From Geomicrobium halophilum (lineage in GTDB: Bacteria > Bacillota > Bacilli > Bacillales > Marinococcaceae), in assembly GCF_014207655.1 (NCBI RefSeq), contig NZ_JACHHJ010000003.1, forward strand, positions 62,001 through 126,000: DNA of 64,000 bases. Direction: 5' to 3'. The notes beneath the pieces were generated by a model. The model was not told the DNA's origin, did not search any database, and was given only the letters and a program-made list of their open reading frames with translations. Of this stretch, positions 8,683-17,064 are shown piece by piece. Position 1 is the stretch's first letter; each line of letters opens with the position of its first letter. The position numbers and the translations under genes are program-made.

Positions 8683-8857
8683 CTAGGTTATTAATCGCAT
8701 AATTATTGGAACTAATGTAATTAGAAACGCGGCTATTGCTGCGCCGAAAAAACGTTTCGCATGTTCTAAATTTCCTTTTTTTCTCGATATAAATCCTTGA
8801 GTACTCAAGAATAATAAGTACAAGAAAGATGTTTCTCATTGAATTCATTGTAAGCAA
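8683..8857 (-). pseudogene. Small two-helix membrane protein, frameshifted
   Basis: A TTG at 8857 lies eight bases after AAGGAG and opens a hydrophobic frame (SMRNIFLVLIILE). Near 8810 the sense continues in another frame as QGFISRKKGNLEHAKRFFGA and a second hydrophobic helix ending IMRLIT. One base change would restore a protein of about 57 residues. The family is unknown. Confidence 0.45.
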
Positions 8858-8908
8858 TTTAAATTCTCCTTAAATTTGTAAAAGCCAATAACGATCGCAC
8901 CCAATTCA

Positions 8909-8924
8909 GGTACACCTTTATTAT
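8909..8924 (-). repeat. Dif-like repeat copy I, right half, split by an intron
   Basis: The minus strand gives ATAATAAAGGTGTACC, matching the centre and right arm of the repeat (GAATAAAAGTTGTACC in copy B). The left half, GGCGCTGATGC, is at 10087-10097 on the far side of the group II intron remnant. Confidence 0.6.
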
Positions 8925-8928
8925 ACAG

Positions 8929-10084
8929 ATAGGTAAGGGTTTGAAGTTATCGCTCCCTTTTCCCCCTGTTCACACCGCACGTGCGACTTTCATCGCATAC
9001 GGCGTGCCAACTAATCCAATTCATTCAGTATTTTTATGGGTATGCAAGATGAAATGTAGAGTCAGATGGCTTCGTTCAGACATTGCTCTCGCAAATCATT
9101 GACCTTTTTAAGTTGCTTTCTGTTTAAATTGAGAGGGTTTAAAAGGTCTTGTATTTTCTCTCGGTTTTTCAGATTAATGAGAGGGTGAACAGATTCACTC
9201 AGATTTACCTTACAGCGTTGGGCATGTATCGGGGCAAGAACTATTTCTTTTATTTTATACAGTTTGCATTCATATCCCTTATACCGTTTCTGTAAGGATT
9301 TGGAGAAGTCCTGAAACGTAGCCTCTTTTCTCATTTCATTTAAACGATTATGGAGTGCTTTATTAAGACGATTGTTCAGCTTACTTAAGTCTATCGTTAT
9401 CCGTGACGCTGCCGAATAGTAATTCTGTATGCTCAAGATAACCAGATTGAATCGCCAAACGTTCTCAGCTGTTTGGTGTTTCTGAATGTTCTTTACAGCT
9501 TTTTTTATCTTTGTTTGTGCCTTATCAAGTGCCTTTTTGGTCATGTGTGAACGAGCGACATAGCGTATTCCCTTGTTCGTCTCTTTACGATGGGCTTTAA
9601 TGCGAAAGCCTAAAAACTCTGATGATTTTTCTTCAGATTAACCACTTTTGATTTTTCTTCACTAATTTCACATATAACAGATTCTTAGTCATCCACAGCT
9701 AACCCTACATTTGGTAGTTGATACATTTCTGTATCATGCGCGTCTAGACCCGTACATTCAGAAGTTCGTCAGCAATACAGTATCTTATTGTATTTTACAT
9801 TGCATGCTCACCATATCTGTTCAACCCAAGCGCCATGATCTACACCACCCCATCGGGTAGGCTTTCGTCAACCGGACTGTTACGGTAAATTCTCGCGCCT
9901 ATTAGCCTAGCTTATAACACACTCTTCCCTACTAAACAGCGTGCTATTCGACGCAGGGGGAGCCTTTCAGAGCGTTACTTCACCATTCACTCCTCAACAT
10001 AATCCTTCAGTTTTAAATCTAGAATGCCTGACTTTTACCGAAATTGTGTCTCCACATTTCATTTGAGTCAGGAACGTTTCGCAC
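8929..10084 (-). mobile_element. Group II intron, internally deleted
   Basis: The minus strand begins GTGCGAAACG (10084), a usual group II start, and continues with structured non-coding sequence. Near the 3' end a domain V-like hairpin (GCCGTATGCGATGAAAGTCG and following, about 8970-9008) and a domain VI-like stem precede the end CCTTACCTAT at 8929. Most of the reverse transcriptase gene is missing; only its C-terminal part remains. The ends lie inside a copy of the dif-like repeat, 3' of the DJ-1 gene. The exact 3' boundary could be a few bases off. Confidence 0.7.
9062..9660 (-). pseudogene. Group II intron reverse transcriptase/maturase, C-terminal remnant
   Basis: The intact frame (9062-9544, 160 residues) matches the maturase (X) region and tail of group II intron proteins. 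The upstream sense, EFLGFRIKAHRKETNKGIRY, continues to about 9660 with a frameshift near 9545-9640. The catalytic YADD region and the finger-palm domains are absent, so it cannot act as a reverse transcriptase. The segment HAQRCKVNL recurs in the second remnant at 14190-14450. Confidence 0.75.
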
Positions 10085-10097
10085 CCGCATCAGCGCC
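10085..10097 (-). repeat. Dif-like repeat copy I, left half
   Basis: The minus strand reads GGCGCTGATGCGG, matching the left arm of the repeat (GGCGCTTTTGTGG in copy A). It starts 13 bases after the stop of the DJ-1 family gene and abuts the intron 5' end. Confidence 0.6.
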
Positions 10098-10110
10098 CGA
10101 GTTTAATGGT

Positions 10111-10710
10111 TTAAACTACGATATCATATTCCATTCTTTCAGCCGTTTTCCGGGCTACCTTTTCACCTAACAATCGTTTGACGATATGAAAAGACATATT
10201 GATACCTGCTGAAATTCCGCCAGACGTAATAATATCTTTGTCATCTACAAATTTGACGTTTTGTTTTACATTGACTTCTGGAAATTCTTTTTCTAACCTT
10301 TCAAGACTCGCCCAGTGAGTTGTACATTTTCTGTTTTTTAATAAACCTGCTTTTGCTAACAGTAAGGAACCTGTACATACAGAGGCCATAAGTTGAACGT
10401 TTTGCTTTTGGTTTTCAATCCACTTTATAACGTTTTCATTATGTATTTCTCGTTCTCTGGCTCCCAAACCACCAGGAATGATTAGAATATCAAATTGCGG
10501 CATTTTATCAATGCTATAATCTGGCTGTACTTTTAAACCATTCCGAGCAATCACCATTTTACCTGTTTCCGATACTGTTTCTACGGCGAAAGGTTTTTCA
10601 CCGTTTTCTAACGTTGTTACAGAAAAAACCTCAAAGGGACCTGCGAAGTCTAAAACCTCTACATCATCAAATAAAAAAACTCCTACTCTCCATCGTTTAT
10701 TATTACTCAC
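10111..10710 (-). CDS. DJ-1/PfpI family protein
   Basis: The 199-residue protein has the DJ-1/PfpI (class I glutamine amidotransferase-like) fold. FDDVEVLDFAGPFEVFSV near the N-terminus and the nucleophile elbow ASVCTGSLLLAKAGLL with its reactive cysteine are typical of the branch that includes isonitrile hydratase and the N-terminal domain of GlxA-type regulators. No DNA-binding domain follows. The substrate is unknown. It stands alone, with a split dif-like repeat directly downstream. Confidence 0.85.
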   Translation of the reverse strand: MSNNKRWRVGVFLFDDVEVLDFAGPFEVFSVTTLENGEKPFAVETVSETGKMVIARNGLKVQPDYSIDKMPQFDILIIPGGLGAREREIHNENVIKWIENQKQNVQLMASVCTGSLLLAKAGLLKNRKCTTHWASLERLEKEFPEVNVKQNVKFVDDKDIITSGGISAGINMSFHIVKRLLGEKVARKTAERMEYDIVV

Positions 10711-10767
10711 GTGAAACCCTCCTTTAGGGGTTGGGTCTTCAACAAAATGGCCCTTCGTATTATAAGG

Positions 10768-10908
10768 TCAGCCAGTCATTTCTGGTTGGTATGAATCCAA
10801 ATTAATTTTGTTTCCAAGATCAGCTTCATCATCTTTCCCGGATGATTTCGGATGAAAAACAGGTGGCCAACTTGATTCCTTATGAAAACTTTTGAATAAT
10901 TTCCCCAT
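10768..10908 (-). CDS. Small soluble protein, 46 residues
   Basis: GGGAGG lies eight bases before the ATG, and the frame MGKLFKSFHKESSWPPVFHP continues to a stop at 10768. It is polar with no membrane helix. The family is not recognised. It follows the lipoprotein gene and may share its transcript. Confidence 0.5.
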   Translation of the reverse strand: MGKLFKSFHKESSWPPVFHPKSSGKDDEADLGNKINLDSYQPEMTG

Positions 10909-10969
10909 AGATAACCTCCCAATAATTGCTAATTATAACTTGAATCTCCAGGTGGACACAGACTCTATT

Positions 10970-11989
10970 TCATTCACTGTCTGTAGATTCATTCTCCTCA
11001 GGTATTTGCTCTTCTATGGTTGTGGTCACACCAGACGCCACAATATAGAAATAAACGGTCTGATCAGGCTCTTCAGCAAAATAAATTTGATATGTCGAAC
11101 CCGAAATGTGCTTCAACTGCTCCAACTGACTATCACCCTCATATCCCAAATAAACACTTTCCGCATCTCCGACAGTTTCGACATGATATTGATACATATT
11201 TTCATCCGGGTCGAATTGATCCGGGTTCATTTCATACACTGAAGTTTCTTCTTGAATACTAGCTTCTAAATCACTGGTATCCGCACTGCTTTCTACCACT
11301 TCTTTTCCTTCTTCTTCCGGCTGAATCGGTAGTCTAAATTGCTGTTCATGAGGCATTCCGCCCATTACGTATACAATGAGCTCGTCGCCTGCTTCAAGTT
11401 TTAGCACACCAAGCGATATGGAAAAGTCTCCTTCTTCAGAAACATATGGATCTACGGACCTTGTATCGTCTTGATGCTGATTAGGCAGTTCAAATCTAAT
11501 GTTTTGTTCAGGGTTGATGGTGCCGTTATACACAACGGTGTTTTCGTAAATATAAGGCATCTCAAGATTTTCTAACACTCCTGGATACACGACATTCCCA
11601 TCCTGATCAGGTTCCTCTGTTCCGGTCACTTCTTCAGGGTCATAACCTGTTTCAGGGGTGTCTATAACTTCCTCTTCCATGTTATCTCCTTCTTCACTTG
11701 TATCATTGCTTTCCGTATAGTCTTCGTTATTGTTTGCTTGATCATTATCCTGATGAGCTTCTTCGTTTTTACTTGAATCATCTTCACTCATGTTAGTATC
11801 GCTTGAGACTTCTTCGTTTTCCTCTTCGTCATCATCTTCCTCGTCCGTACCGTCACCAACTTCATTTGTATCATTGTCAGTGTCCGGAACTTCATTACCT
11901 ATCGTATCCTCTTCACCATCCCCACAAGCCGATAACATTGCTACACTCAGAAAAATCGTGGATGCTGTCTTCGCAAATGTTTTCATCAT
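10970..11989 (-). CDS. Acidic lipoprotein of unknown function
   Basis: The 339-residue protein starts with a lipoprotein signal ending LSAC (lipidated cysteine about residue 22). About 100 residues rich in Asp, Glu, Asn and Thr follow, probably a flexible spacer through the cell wall. The C-terminal 210 residues form two beta-rich segments (about 125-230 and 255-330) that I cannot assign to a family. Such acidity is typical of surface proteins of salt-loving bacilli. A GGAGG-like site precedes the ATG. Confidence 0.75.
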   Translation of the reverse strand: MMKTFAKTASTIFLSVAMLSACGDGEEDTIGNEVPDTDNDTNEVGDGTDEEDDDEEENEEVSSDTNMSEDDSSKNEEAHQDNDQANNNEDYTESNDTSEEGDNMEEEVIDTPETGYDPEEVTGTEEPDQDGNVVYPGVLENLEMPYIYENTVVYNGTINPEQNIRFELPNQHQDDTRSVDPYVSEEGDFSISLGVLKLEAGDELIVYVMGGMPHEQQFRLPIQPEEEGKEVVESSADTSDLEASIQEETSVYEMNPDQFDPDENMYQYHVETVGDAESVYLGYEGDSQLEQLKHISGSTYQIYFAEEPDQTVYFYIVASGVTTTIEEQIPEENESTDSE

Positions 11990-12010
11990 GTATTCCTCCC
12001 CCTACCATGT

Positions 12011-12485
12011 TTAAAAGTATTTGGTATATAGATCGTATCTTAATTTTCCACTGAGATGAGCATAAATCCTTGTTTTTTCACTCTTTTCATGGCCAAGAAG
12101 GCTTTGAATCATTTCAAGAGGGGCACCATTGTCAACCATGTGTGTCGCATAACTGTGACGCAATTGATGAGGATAAATGCTTTTCCTAATTCCGACACGA
12201 TTCGAAATACGTTTGATAATGTACCTCAAGGAATCGATACTCATTCGGCGTTTGGGTCGGCGCTCTGTGACAAACAAGCGAGGTTCATCATCTTCACGTG
12301 CATCCACATACCTTTTCAACCAAATTCCACATCTGATATTAAAATAAACTTTCGTTCCTTATCACCTTTGCCTTGCACAATGACCGAATTAGCCGAGAAA
12401 TTTATATCATCCCGATTTAATTTGAAATTTTCTCCGATGCGACAGGTCGAATAAAAAAATTCAAACAAGGCATTTTCCATTTATG
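12011..12485 (-). pseudogene. Tyrosine recombinase catalytic domain, decayed
   Basis: The intact frame (12011-12319) carries HQLRHSYATHMVDNGAPLE, SLLGHEKSEKTRIYAHL, holding the catalytic His-x-x-Arg, second His and nucleophile Tyr. Upstream, in two other frames, the sense gives YSTCRIGENFKLN (first catalytic Arg) and QGKGDKER (catalytic Lys). Frameshifts near 12345 and 12447 and loss of the N-terminal domain make it a relic of a XerC/D-like recombinase. It lies beside dif-like repeat C and is distinct from the island integrase at 26251. Confidence 0.75.
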
Positions 12486-12523
12486 TATGGCATCCTTCTC
12501 TAAGATGATCTGGCCTAGATTCT

Positions 12524-12552
12524 GGCACAACTTTTATTCCCATTAAAGCACC
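12524..12552 (-). repeat. Dif-like short repeat, copy C
   Basis: A 29-bp copy: arm GGTGCTTTAAT, centre GGGAATA, arm AAAGTTGTGCC on the minus strand. It starts 17 bases after the stop of the acetyltransferase gene at 12570. Confidence 0.7.
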
Positions 12553-12569
12553 TTGTTTAGTGAAAAAAC

Positions 12570-13106
12570 CTAAACAAATCTATACATCAAAATATCATCA
12601 ATGTACTGTCCATCTGACTTTTTGATTTCTTTTTTCCTGCGGCCTTCTACTTCAAAACCAAACTTTTTATATATCTGAATCGCACGGTGGTTATCAGCAA
12701 ACACACTTAGCCCCACTTTTTCAATCAATGAATTATTTTGAGCCCATTCAAGAAGTACCCTTATTAATGACTGACCAATTCCCAGTTCCCGTGTATATTT
12801 CTCAACTGACATTCCAAAGCTCCCACTATGCTCAATATTTTTTCTCGATCCGTTTTGAAAATTTATAAATCCCACAATCTTTGTATCGATTTCTGCAACA
12901 AATATTGCAAAGCCGGGGCTGTCAATATGTTCACCAATCCATTGCTTCTCTTCATCAACGGTAATGTTTAATTCTCCCGGACTCGTTACCATATAATTCC
13001 CTTCTTCAATAATCGATTGACTTAAGGTTAGAAGTTGTTCTGCATCTTCTACCACCGCCCTGCGAATGATTGCCTTGTTTCCATTTTTAAGTTCAATTGT
13101 ACTCAT
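12570..13106 (-). CDS. GNAT family N-acetyltransferase
   Basis: The 178-residue protein has the GNAT fold that transfers acetyl groups from acetyl-CoA to amines. IVGFINFQNG forms the central strand, and the acetyl-CoA-binding motif reads EKYTRELGIGQSLIRVLLEW, an R-x-x-G-I-G form. A C-terminal NHRAIQIYKKFGFEVEGRRK segment is typical of RimI/YhhY-like enzymes. The substrate cannot be told. It is a lone gene with dif-like repeats on both sides (C and D). Confidence 0.85.
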   Translation of the reverse strand: MSTIELKNGNKAIIRRAVVEDAEQLLTLSQSIIEEGNYMVTSPGELNITVDEEKQWIGEHIDSPGFAIFVAEIDTKIVGFINFQNGSRKNIEHSGSFGMSVEKYTRELGIGQSLIRVLLEWAQNNSLIEKVGLSVFADNHRAIQIYKKFGFEVEGRRKKEIKKSDGQYIDDILMYRFV

Positions 13107-13173
13107 TATGGATTCCTTTCCTGAATTTATAGTGCTTTTTACTTCATGCGATCTCCAAAAATGGCTCTATTCT

Positions 13174-13201
13174 GGTACAACTTTTATTCAATTAAGGCGC
13201 C
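13174..13201 (-). repeat. Dif-like short repeat, copy D
   Basis: The best 28-bp copy: arm GGCGCCTTAAT, centre TGAATA, arm AAAGTTGTACC on the minus strand. It lies 17 bases after the stop of the paiB fragment. Confidence 0.75.
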
Positions 13202-13218
13202 TGATTAGTTGAACAATG

Positions 13219-13605
13219 TTAGACATCAGCCTCTAAGTTCTTTTTCATGTCTGAAGCAATCTTTTGTTCGTCTTCATGTTCAGATTTCTCAAGCGCATGA
13301 ATGACCAACTTTTGTCGTTCCCCTCGAGTGGTTTTGACTAATTTTGCCTTACCTTCTATTTTATCGACCTTTATCTTAAAACCTGCAACCCCCCTTGGTC
13401 TGGCCTTCAATATATTTAGGATCGACTTCATCCAATTTATATGAGCTATCGGAACCTTCATACTTTAGTACAAGTTCACTTAATGAGTCCTTTAATTCTT
13501 TTCTCTCGATAAGTTCGACATACCCATACACATGTGCAGTAATCTAATTCCATATAGGCACTGCTCTATTTGTCTCGTACCAAAACGATGAAGTCACGTA
13601 AATAC
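13219..13605 (-). pseudogene. PaiB-like FMN-binding regulator, 3' fragment
   Basis: The frame at 13219-13461 (VAGFKIKVDKIEGKAKL) matches the C-terminus of PaiB, a negative regulator of protease and sporulation genes with an FMN-binding split-barrel fold. Upstream the sense continues, with a stop and frameshifts, as YVTSSFWYETNRAVPIWN and HVYGYVELIERKELKDSLSE. The 5' end is lost at about 13605, where transposase sequence begins. It is not functional. Confidence 0.65.
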
Positions 13606-14119
13606 ATTCGATTTTTTCATCGATATGCTCTAGCCTCTTACTGACAATATTGGCCATTAAAGTGTTTTTTTAGAGCAATCCGCCTTTAATTTTGTGCCGT
13701 AAATCGCGACAAGTTGACCATTGACCAACCCGAAACCTTTTAACATTAAGGTGAATTCTTTAAACAGCTTTTTTTATGGATTTTTGGTTATTCTTCATAA
13801 AAACAGATAAAATTCCGTGGTCTGGTTGGAGCTTGCCAATTAGCCACATCAGTTCAATGTTTCTTTTCGTTTCGGTTTCCATCTTGCGAGAGGAACGGAT
13901 GCCGTTCATATAGCAGTAAAGATAGAGCGTGAGAAGATCTCCCCGGCGATAAGGTTTTTGCCCTGCTTTGGTGCTCGAATACATGTGAAAACCCAATTCT
14001 TCCAGGGACAAACTCTCAACATAAGTATCGATGACTCGGACTGGATTTTCTTCTTCTACAAAGCAACGTATTTGGCAAGAAATGATTTGATGTCTATCTT
14101 CACCTTCGGTATAAGGCAT
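13606..14119 (-). pseudogene. IS1182-type transposase, N-terminal fragment
   Basis: The frame at 13760-14119 (SLEELGFHMYSSTKAGQKPY, RRGDLLTLYLYCYMNGIRSS) matches the N-terminus of IS1182-family DDE transposases. After a frameshift the sense goes on to NGQLVAIYGTKLKADCSKK, in which the catalytic Asp of DGTK has become Tyr. It fuses to the paiB fragment near 13605. The rest of the element is absent. Confidence 0.7.
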
Positions 14120-14189
14120 ATGCGCTCATCTCCTTTGAATACAGAGATTCGACAAAAACCATCCATTTCCTTGCCAAATATAAATTGTT

Positions 14190-14450
14190 AGACAGTCTGA
14201 CGGTCGACTTCATCACATACGACGTTCCAGCTAATCCAATTCATTCAGTGGTATACATTATCGTTATATTCAATGGAACGCCTAGGAATAAATTGCCTCA
14301 TTACATGGGTAAGCGTCTGTTTATTAATCGCCCGCAAGCTTTGATGAATTTTATTCCTACCTGTGGTCGTGTAGTTACAGATCGTTTGAGAGAAGTTTAG
14401 ATTTACCTTGCAGCGTTGGGCATGTTTCGGCTCTACACTCACTTTCTCCG
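14190..14450 (-). mobile_element. Group II intron 3' fragment with maturase tail
   Basis: The segment 14195-14245 resembles the domain V-side sequence of the intron at 8929-10084 (shared AGCTAATCCAATTCATTCAG region). On the minus strand the frame to 14245 reads KHAQRCKVNL, then CNYTTTGRNKIHQSLR and RRSIEYNDN, the tail of a group II intron protein. The 5' part is cut off at the end of the AGCS gene. Confidence 0.6.
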
Positions 14451-15887
14451 CTCGGGACTTGAATCCTCTTCTCCCTCTCCCCAGCACTCGGTGTTTTTGA
14501 TCTCCGGATATTTTTCTACATTAAATTTCGGATCTTTTCCTTGTTTTCGCTGATCGGTATAGTCCTTGAGTACAGTTACTGCTGTTTTCGTTAAAATCAA
14601 GATAACAAAAATATGCAAAATAGCCATTAGGGCCATGAATAAATCAGCCATTGTCCAGACAAGTTCGATGGTAGCGACGCCGCCCGCGATTCCGAGGATG
14701 AGGAATGCGATGCGATAAATGGTTAGCCAATGACTGTTCGGACGGACAAATTCGATATTTGTTTCCCCGAAGTAATAGTTACCAAGGACAGAGCTATAGG
14801 CAAAGAACAAAAGAGCGATGGCGACGAAAGCCGTTGCCCACCCGCCGACATGTTCACTCATAGCCGCTTGTGTAATTGCTGCGCCTTGCTCTTCTGCAAG
14901 CAAATAATCGCTGGATAATAATATGAGCAAAGCCGTACAGGTACAAACGATCATTGTGTCAAAAAAGACACCAAAGGATTGTAATAATCCTTGTTTGGCC
15001 GGATGGGAGACGTTTGCAGCTGCGGCAGCGTTTGGGATGCTCCCCATCCCTGCTTCGTTCGAGAACAGCCCACGGCGGGCTCCTTCCATAATCGCTGCGC
15101 CCATTCCTCCTCCTAGCATCTCAGACACGCCAAATGCTTCATTAACAATTTGAGCAAGCAGTGTTGGCACTGCATCAATATTAATGATAACGACATAAAG
15201 AGCGACAGCCATATAAGCGACAGCCATAAATGGGACGACGAACTGTGTCACTTTTACAAGCCGTTTAACCCCACCGAATATGATAAAAGAAGTTAGGACA
15301 GCTAAAATCAGTGCGAGGATAAGGCGATCCATTCCAAAGGCGGTTTCGAATGAATCAGTGATCGTATTCACTTGTACCGCGTTAAATATCATGCTGAATG
15401 TTAGCACGATCAATATGACATATATGATGCTTAACCATCGTTTCCCCAATGCTTTTTCAATGTAGTATGCAGGGCCTCCACGGTAACGGTCACCGTCCTT
15501 AACTTTATAGAGTTGTCCCAAGGTACTCTCGATAAATCCTGTGGCCATCCCGACTGCAGCGATTACCCACATCCAGAAAACCGCGCCGGGGCCACCGACC
15601 GCGATCGCGAGGGCGACACCAGTAATGTTCCCCGTTCCTAAACGTGCTGCAGCGCTTATCGTAAACGCCTGAAACGCGGAAACACCGGTGCTATCGCTCT
15701 TCTTTTCTGTGATAACGCGGATCATTTCCGGAAACATTCGAATTTGCAAAAAATTAGATCGGAACGTAAAATATAGCCCCGCGATGATTAACAGGCCGAT
15801 CAAAATGTATGTCCAGATAAAATCGTTTACCCCTTCAACAATACTTTCAAGAAAGGGAAGTTCTAATACGAATTCATTAACAAACAT
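14439..15887 (-). CDS. AGCS family sodium:alanine/amino acid symporter
   Basis: This is an AGCS (AlsT/DagA) carrier that imports small amino acids such as alanine or glycine with sodium. The signature region AARLGTGNITGVALAIAVGG (about residues 80-100), RRGLFSNEAGMGSIPNAAA and about ten membrane helices are visible. I place the start at the ATG at 15887, six bases after AAGGAGG, giving 482 residues; the open frame runs 14 codons further. The C-terminal tail may have been altered by the adjacent intron fragment. It follows a truncated dpaL, suggesting a former amino acid catabolism unit. Confidence 0.87.
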   Translation of the reverse strand: MFVNEFVLELPFLESIVEGVNDFIWTYILIGLLIIAGLYFTFRSNFLQIRMFPEMIRVITEKKSDSTGVSAFQAFTISAAARLGTGNITGVALAIAVGGPGAVFWMWVIAAVGMATGFIESTLGQLYKVKDGDRYRGGPAYYIEKALGKRWLSIIYVILIVLTFSMIFNAVQVNTITDSFETAFGMDRLILALILAVLTSFIIFGGVKRLVKVTQFVVPFMAVAYMAVALYVVIINIDAVPTLLAQIVNEAFGVSEMLGGGMGAAIMEGARRGLFSNEAGMGSIPNAAAAANVSHPAKQGLLQSFGVFFDTMIVCTCTALLILLSSDYLLAEEQGAAITQAAMSEHVGGWATAFVAIALLFFAYSSVLGNYYFGETNIEFVRPNSHWLTIYRIAFLILGIAGGVATIELVWTMADLFMALMAILHIFVILILTKTAVTVLKDYTDQRKQGKDPKFNVEKYPEIKNTECWGEGEEDSSPERRK

Positions 15888-15985
15888 ATGATGCCTCCTT
15901 AGCTCTTCTTTACTCCTATAAAGGGCCACATTTCAGATAATTAAGTAACCAAAATAATATATTATTTTGGTTGACTTTTTCGTCA

Positions 15986-16250
15986 TCATTTCTTGCCTGT
16001 CATTACTTTTTTATAATTATCAGGATCTGTCGCTCCTTCCGTATTGATGATAAGAACATGGGCATTTTCATCCAAGTTTACTGCGTCTCTTAACTCTTTA
16101 TGCTGATCATTTTTCATCATTGCATATAATAGTCCGGCCGGCACGGCACCAGACTCACCTGCTGTGATTATTGGATCGTTTGAAACCGGGTTGCCTAATA
16201 GCCGCATTTCCTTAGCTGCAATATCGTCAGAGCATGATACAAATCCAGTG
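15986..16250 (-). pseudogene. dpaL: Diaminopropionate ammonia-lyase, C-terminal fragment
   Basis: The sense strand reads FVSCSDDIAAKEMRLLGNP, SNDPIITAGESGAVPAGLLY and VLIINTEGATDPDNYKKVMT, the C-terminus of PLP-dependent 2,3-diaminopropionate ammonia-lyase (YgeX/DpaL), which makes pyruvate and ammonia. Only about 85 of some 400 residues remain. The coding sequence is broken at about 16250, just inside the junction between the two tandem elements, so a deletion there probably also removed the older element's integrase. Confidence 0.7.
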
Positions 16251-16380
16251 TAGAGCCATAAAATAGAAGAAGACGAACTTATAAAGTTCGCCTCCTACAC
16301 TAATCGCAATTCAGATCGGCATGAAATCGGCACGAATGTGCCAACGAAATGCCCTTATATAAAGCTGTCCGAGACTTAAC

Positions 16381-16441
16381 CAATCGAACCTTCCATCTCG
16401 AAGCGAATTAATTTTGACTTTCAAATAAAATCATTCACCAC
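16381..16441 (-). other. Attachment-site remnant: middle copy of the sufB 3' end
   Basis: On the minus strand it encodes [12 protein letters not shown] and a stop, identical to the SufB C-terminus apart from the first residues. The preceding ~35 bases match those at 5790-5823. It marks the junction between the two inferred elements (core 16389-16407). Confidence 0.78.
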
Positions 16442-16444
16442 ACG

Positions 16445-16469
16445 AAACCCTTGATATATAAGGGTTTTT
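16445..16469 (+). terminator. Terminator hairpin inside the newer element's distal end
   Basis: AAACCCTT pairs with AAGGGTTT around a seven-base loop and is followed by T on the plus strand. Confidence 0.55.
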
Positions 16470-16550
16470 CCAATTTCTTTTGCAAATCATTTCAATGAAA
16501 TTAAAAATAAAACGGGCAAAAAACGGGCATTAAAGTTCGAAGAAGAAATT

Positions 16551-17064
16551 ACATCATGCTGCCCTTATCTTAACCATATTCACCTGTGTTTACAAAGTCC
16601 TTTTCCCTTGTGTGAATATATATTTTCCGCAGTAATAAGGAACGTAGGTTCGTTTAATTTCATCAATAAACGCTTTTTTCGTTACTTTTTTGTTACCTTT
16701 TAAAAAGTAACATCTCAATTCCTGTCATCAACAATCGCACTCCTTCAGAAAGTTTAGTGTGTCAGTCTTTATATTGGTGCGATCGTTGGGACTTGAACCT
16801 ACACGGAAGTTTATTCCCACTAAGCCCTCAATGCTGCGAAAGCACATCATCATCATTTATTGTTTTTTCCTGTTTAATTAGTGTTTTTATTATATCCAGT
16901 TTTATTAATTTACTATTTATTACACCCACCGTGGAACACCTAAGGAACACAAATTATAAAAATCGAAACGGACAATTTCGTAATTTCATTTTTAATCATT
17001 CGAATTTATGAAGAGTTACAACCATTTTCCAACTAAACGTCAACCATGAATTGTTTATTATACA
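16551..17064. repeat. Long direct repeat, copy 1
   Basis: About 510 bases are repeated nearly identically at 20636-21148, in the same orientation. The repeats flank the 17936 gene and ktrBA. Each copy contains the 3' half of a tRNA-Leu on the minus strand. Small differences (an extra CAT unit, single base changes) show that the copies have begun to drift. Confidence 0.88.
16775..16838 (-). pseudogene. 3' half of tRNA-Leu(GAG)
   Basis: The minus strand reads GCATTGAGGGCTTAGTGGG, then a variable arm, then GTTCAAGTCCCAACG and a CACCA end. This is the anticodon loop (GAG) to 3' end of a class II leucine tRNA. The D arm and 5' acceptor strand are missing, and the T stem has mismatches. Confidence 0.65.

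Noticed and set aside
11790-12454. Several plus-strand frames rich in Ser or His
   Set aside because: They are complements of the acidic lipoprotein linker and of the decayed recombinase.
16210-16380. Plus-strand frame ending KCPYIKLSET near the middle attachment copy as the older integrase C-terminus
   Set aside because: The position fits, but no catalytic motif is present and the frame cannot be told from chance.
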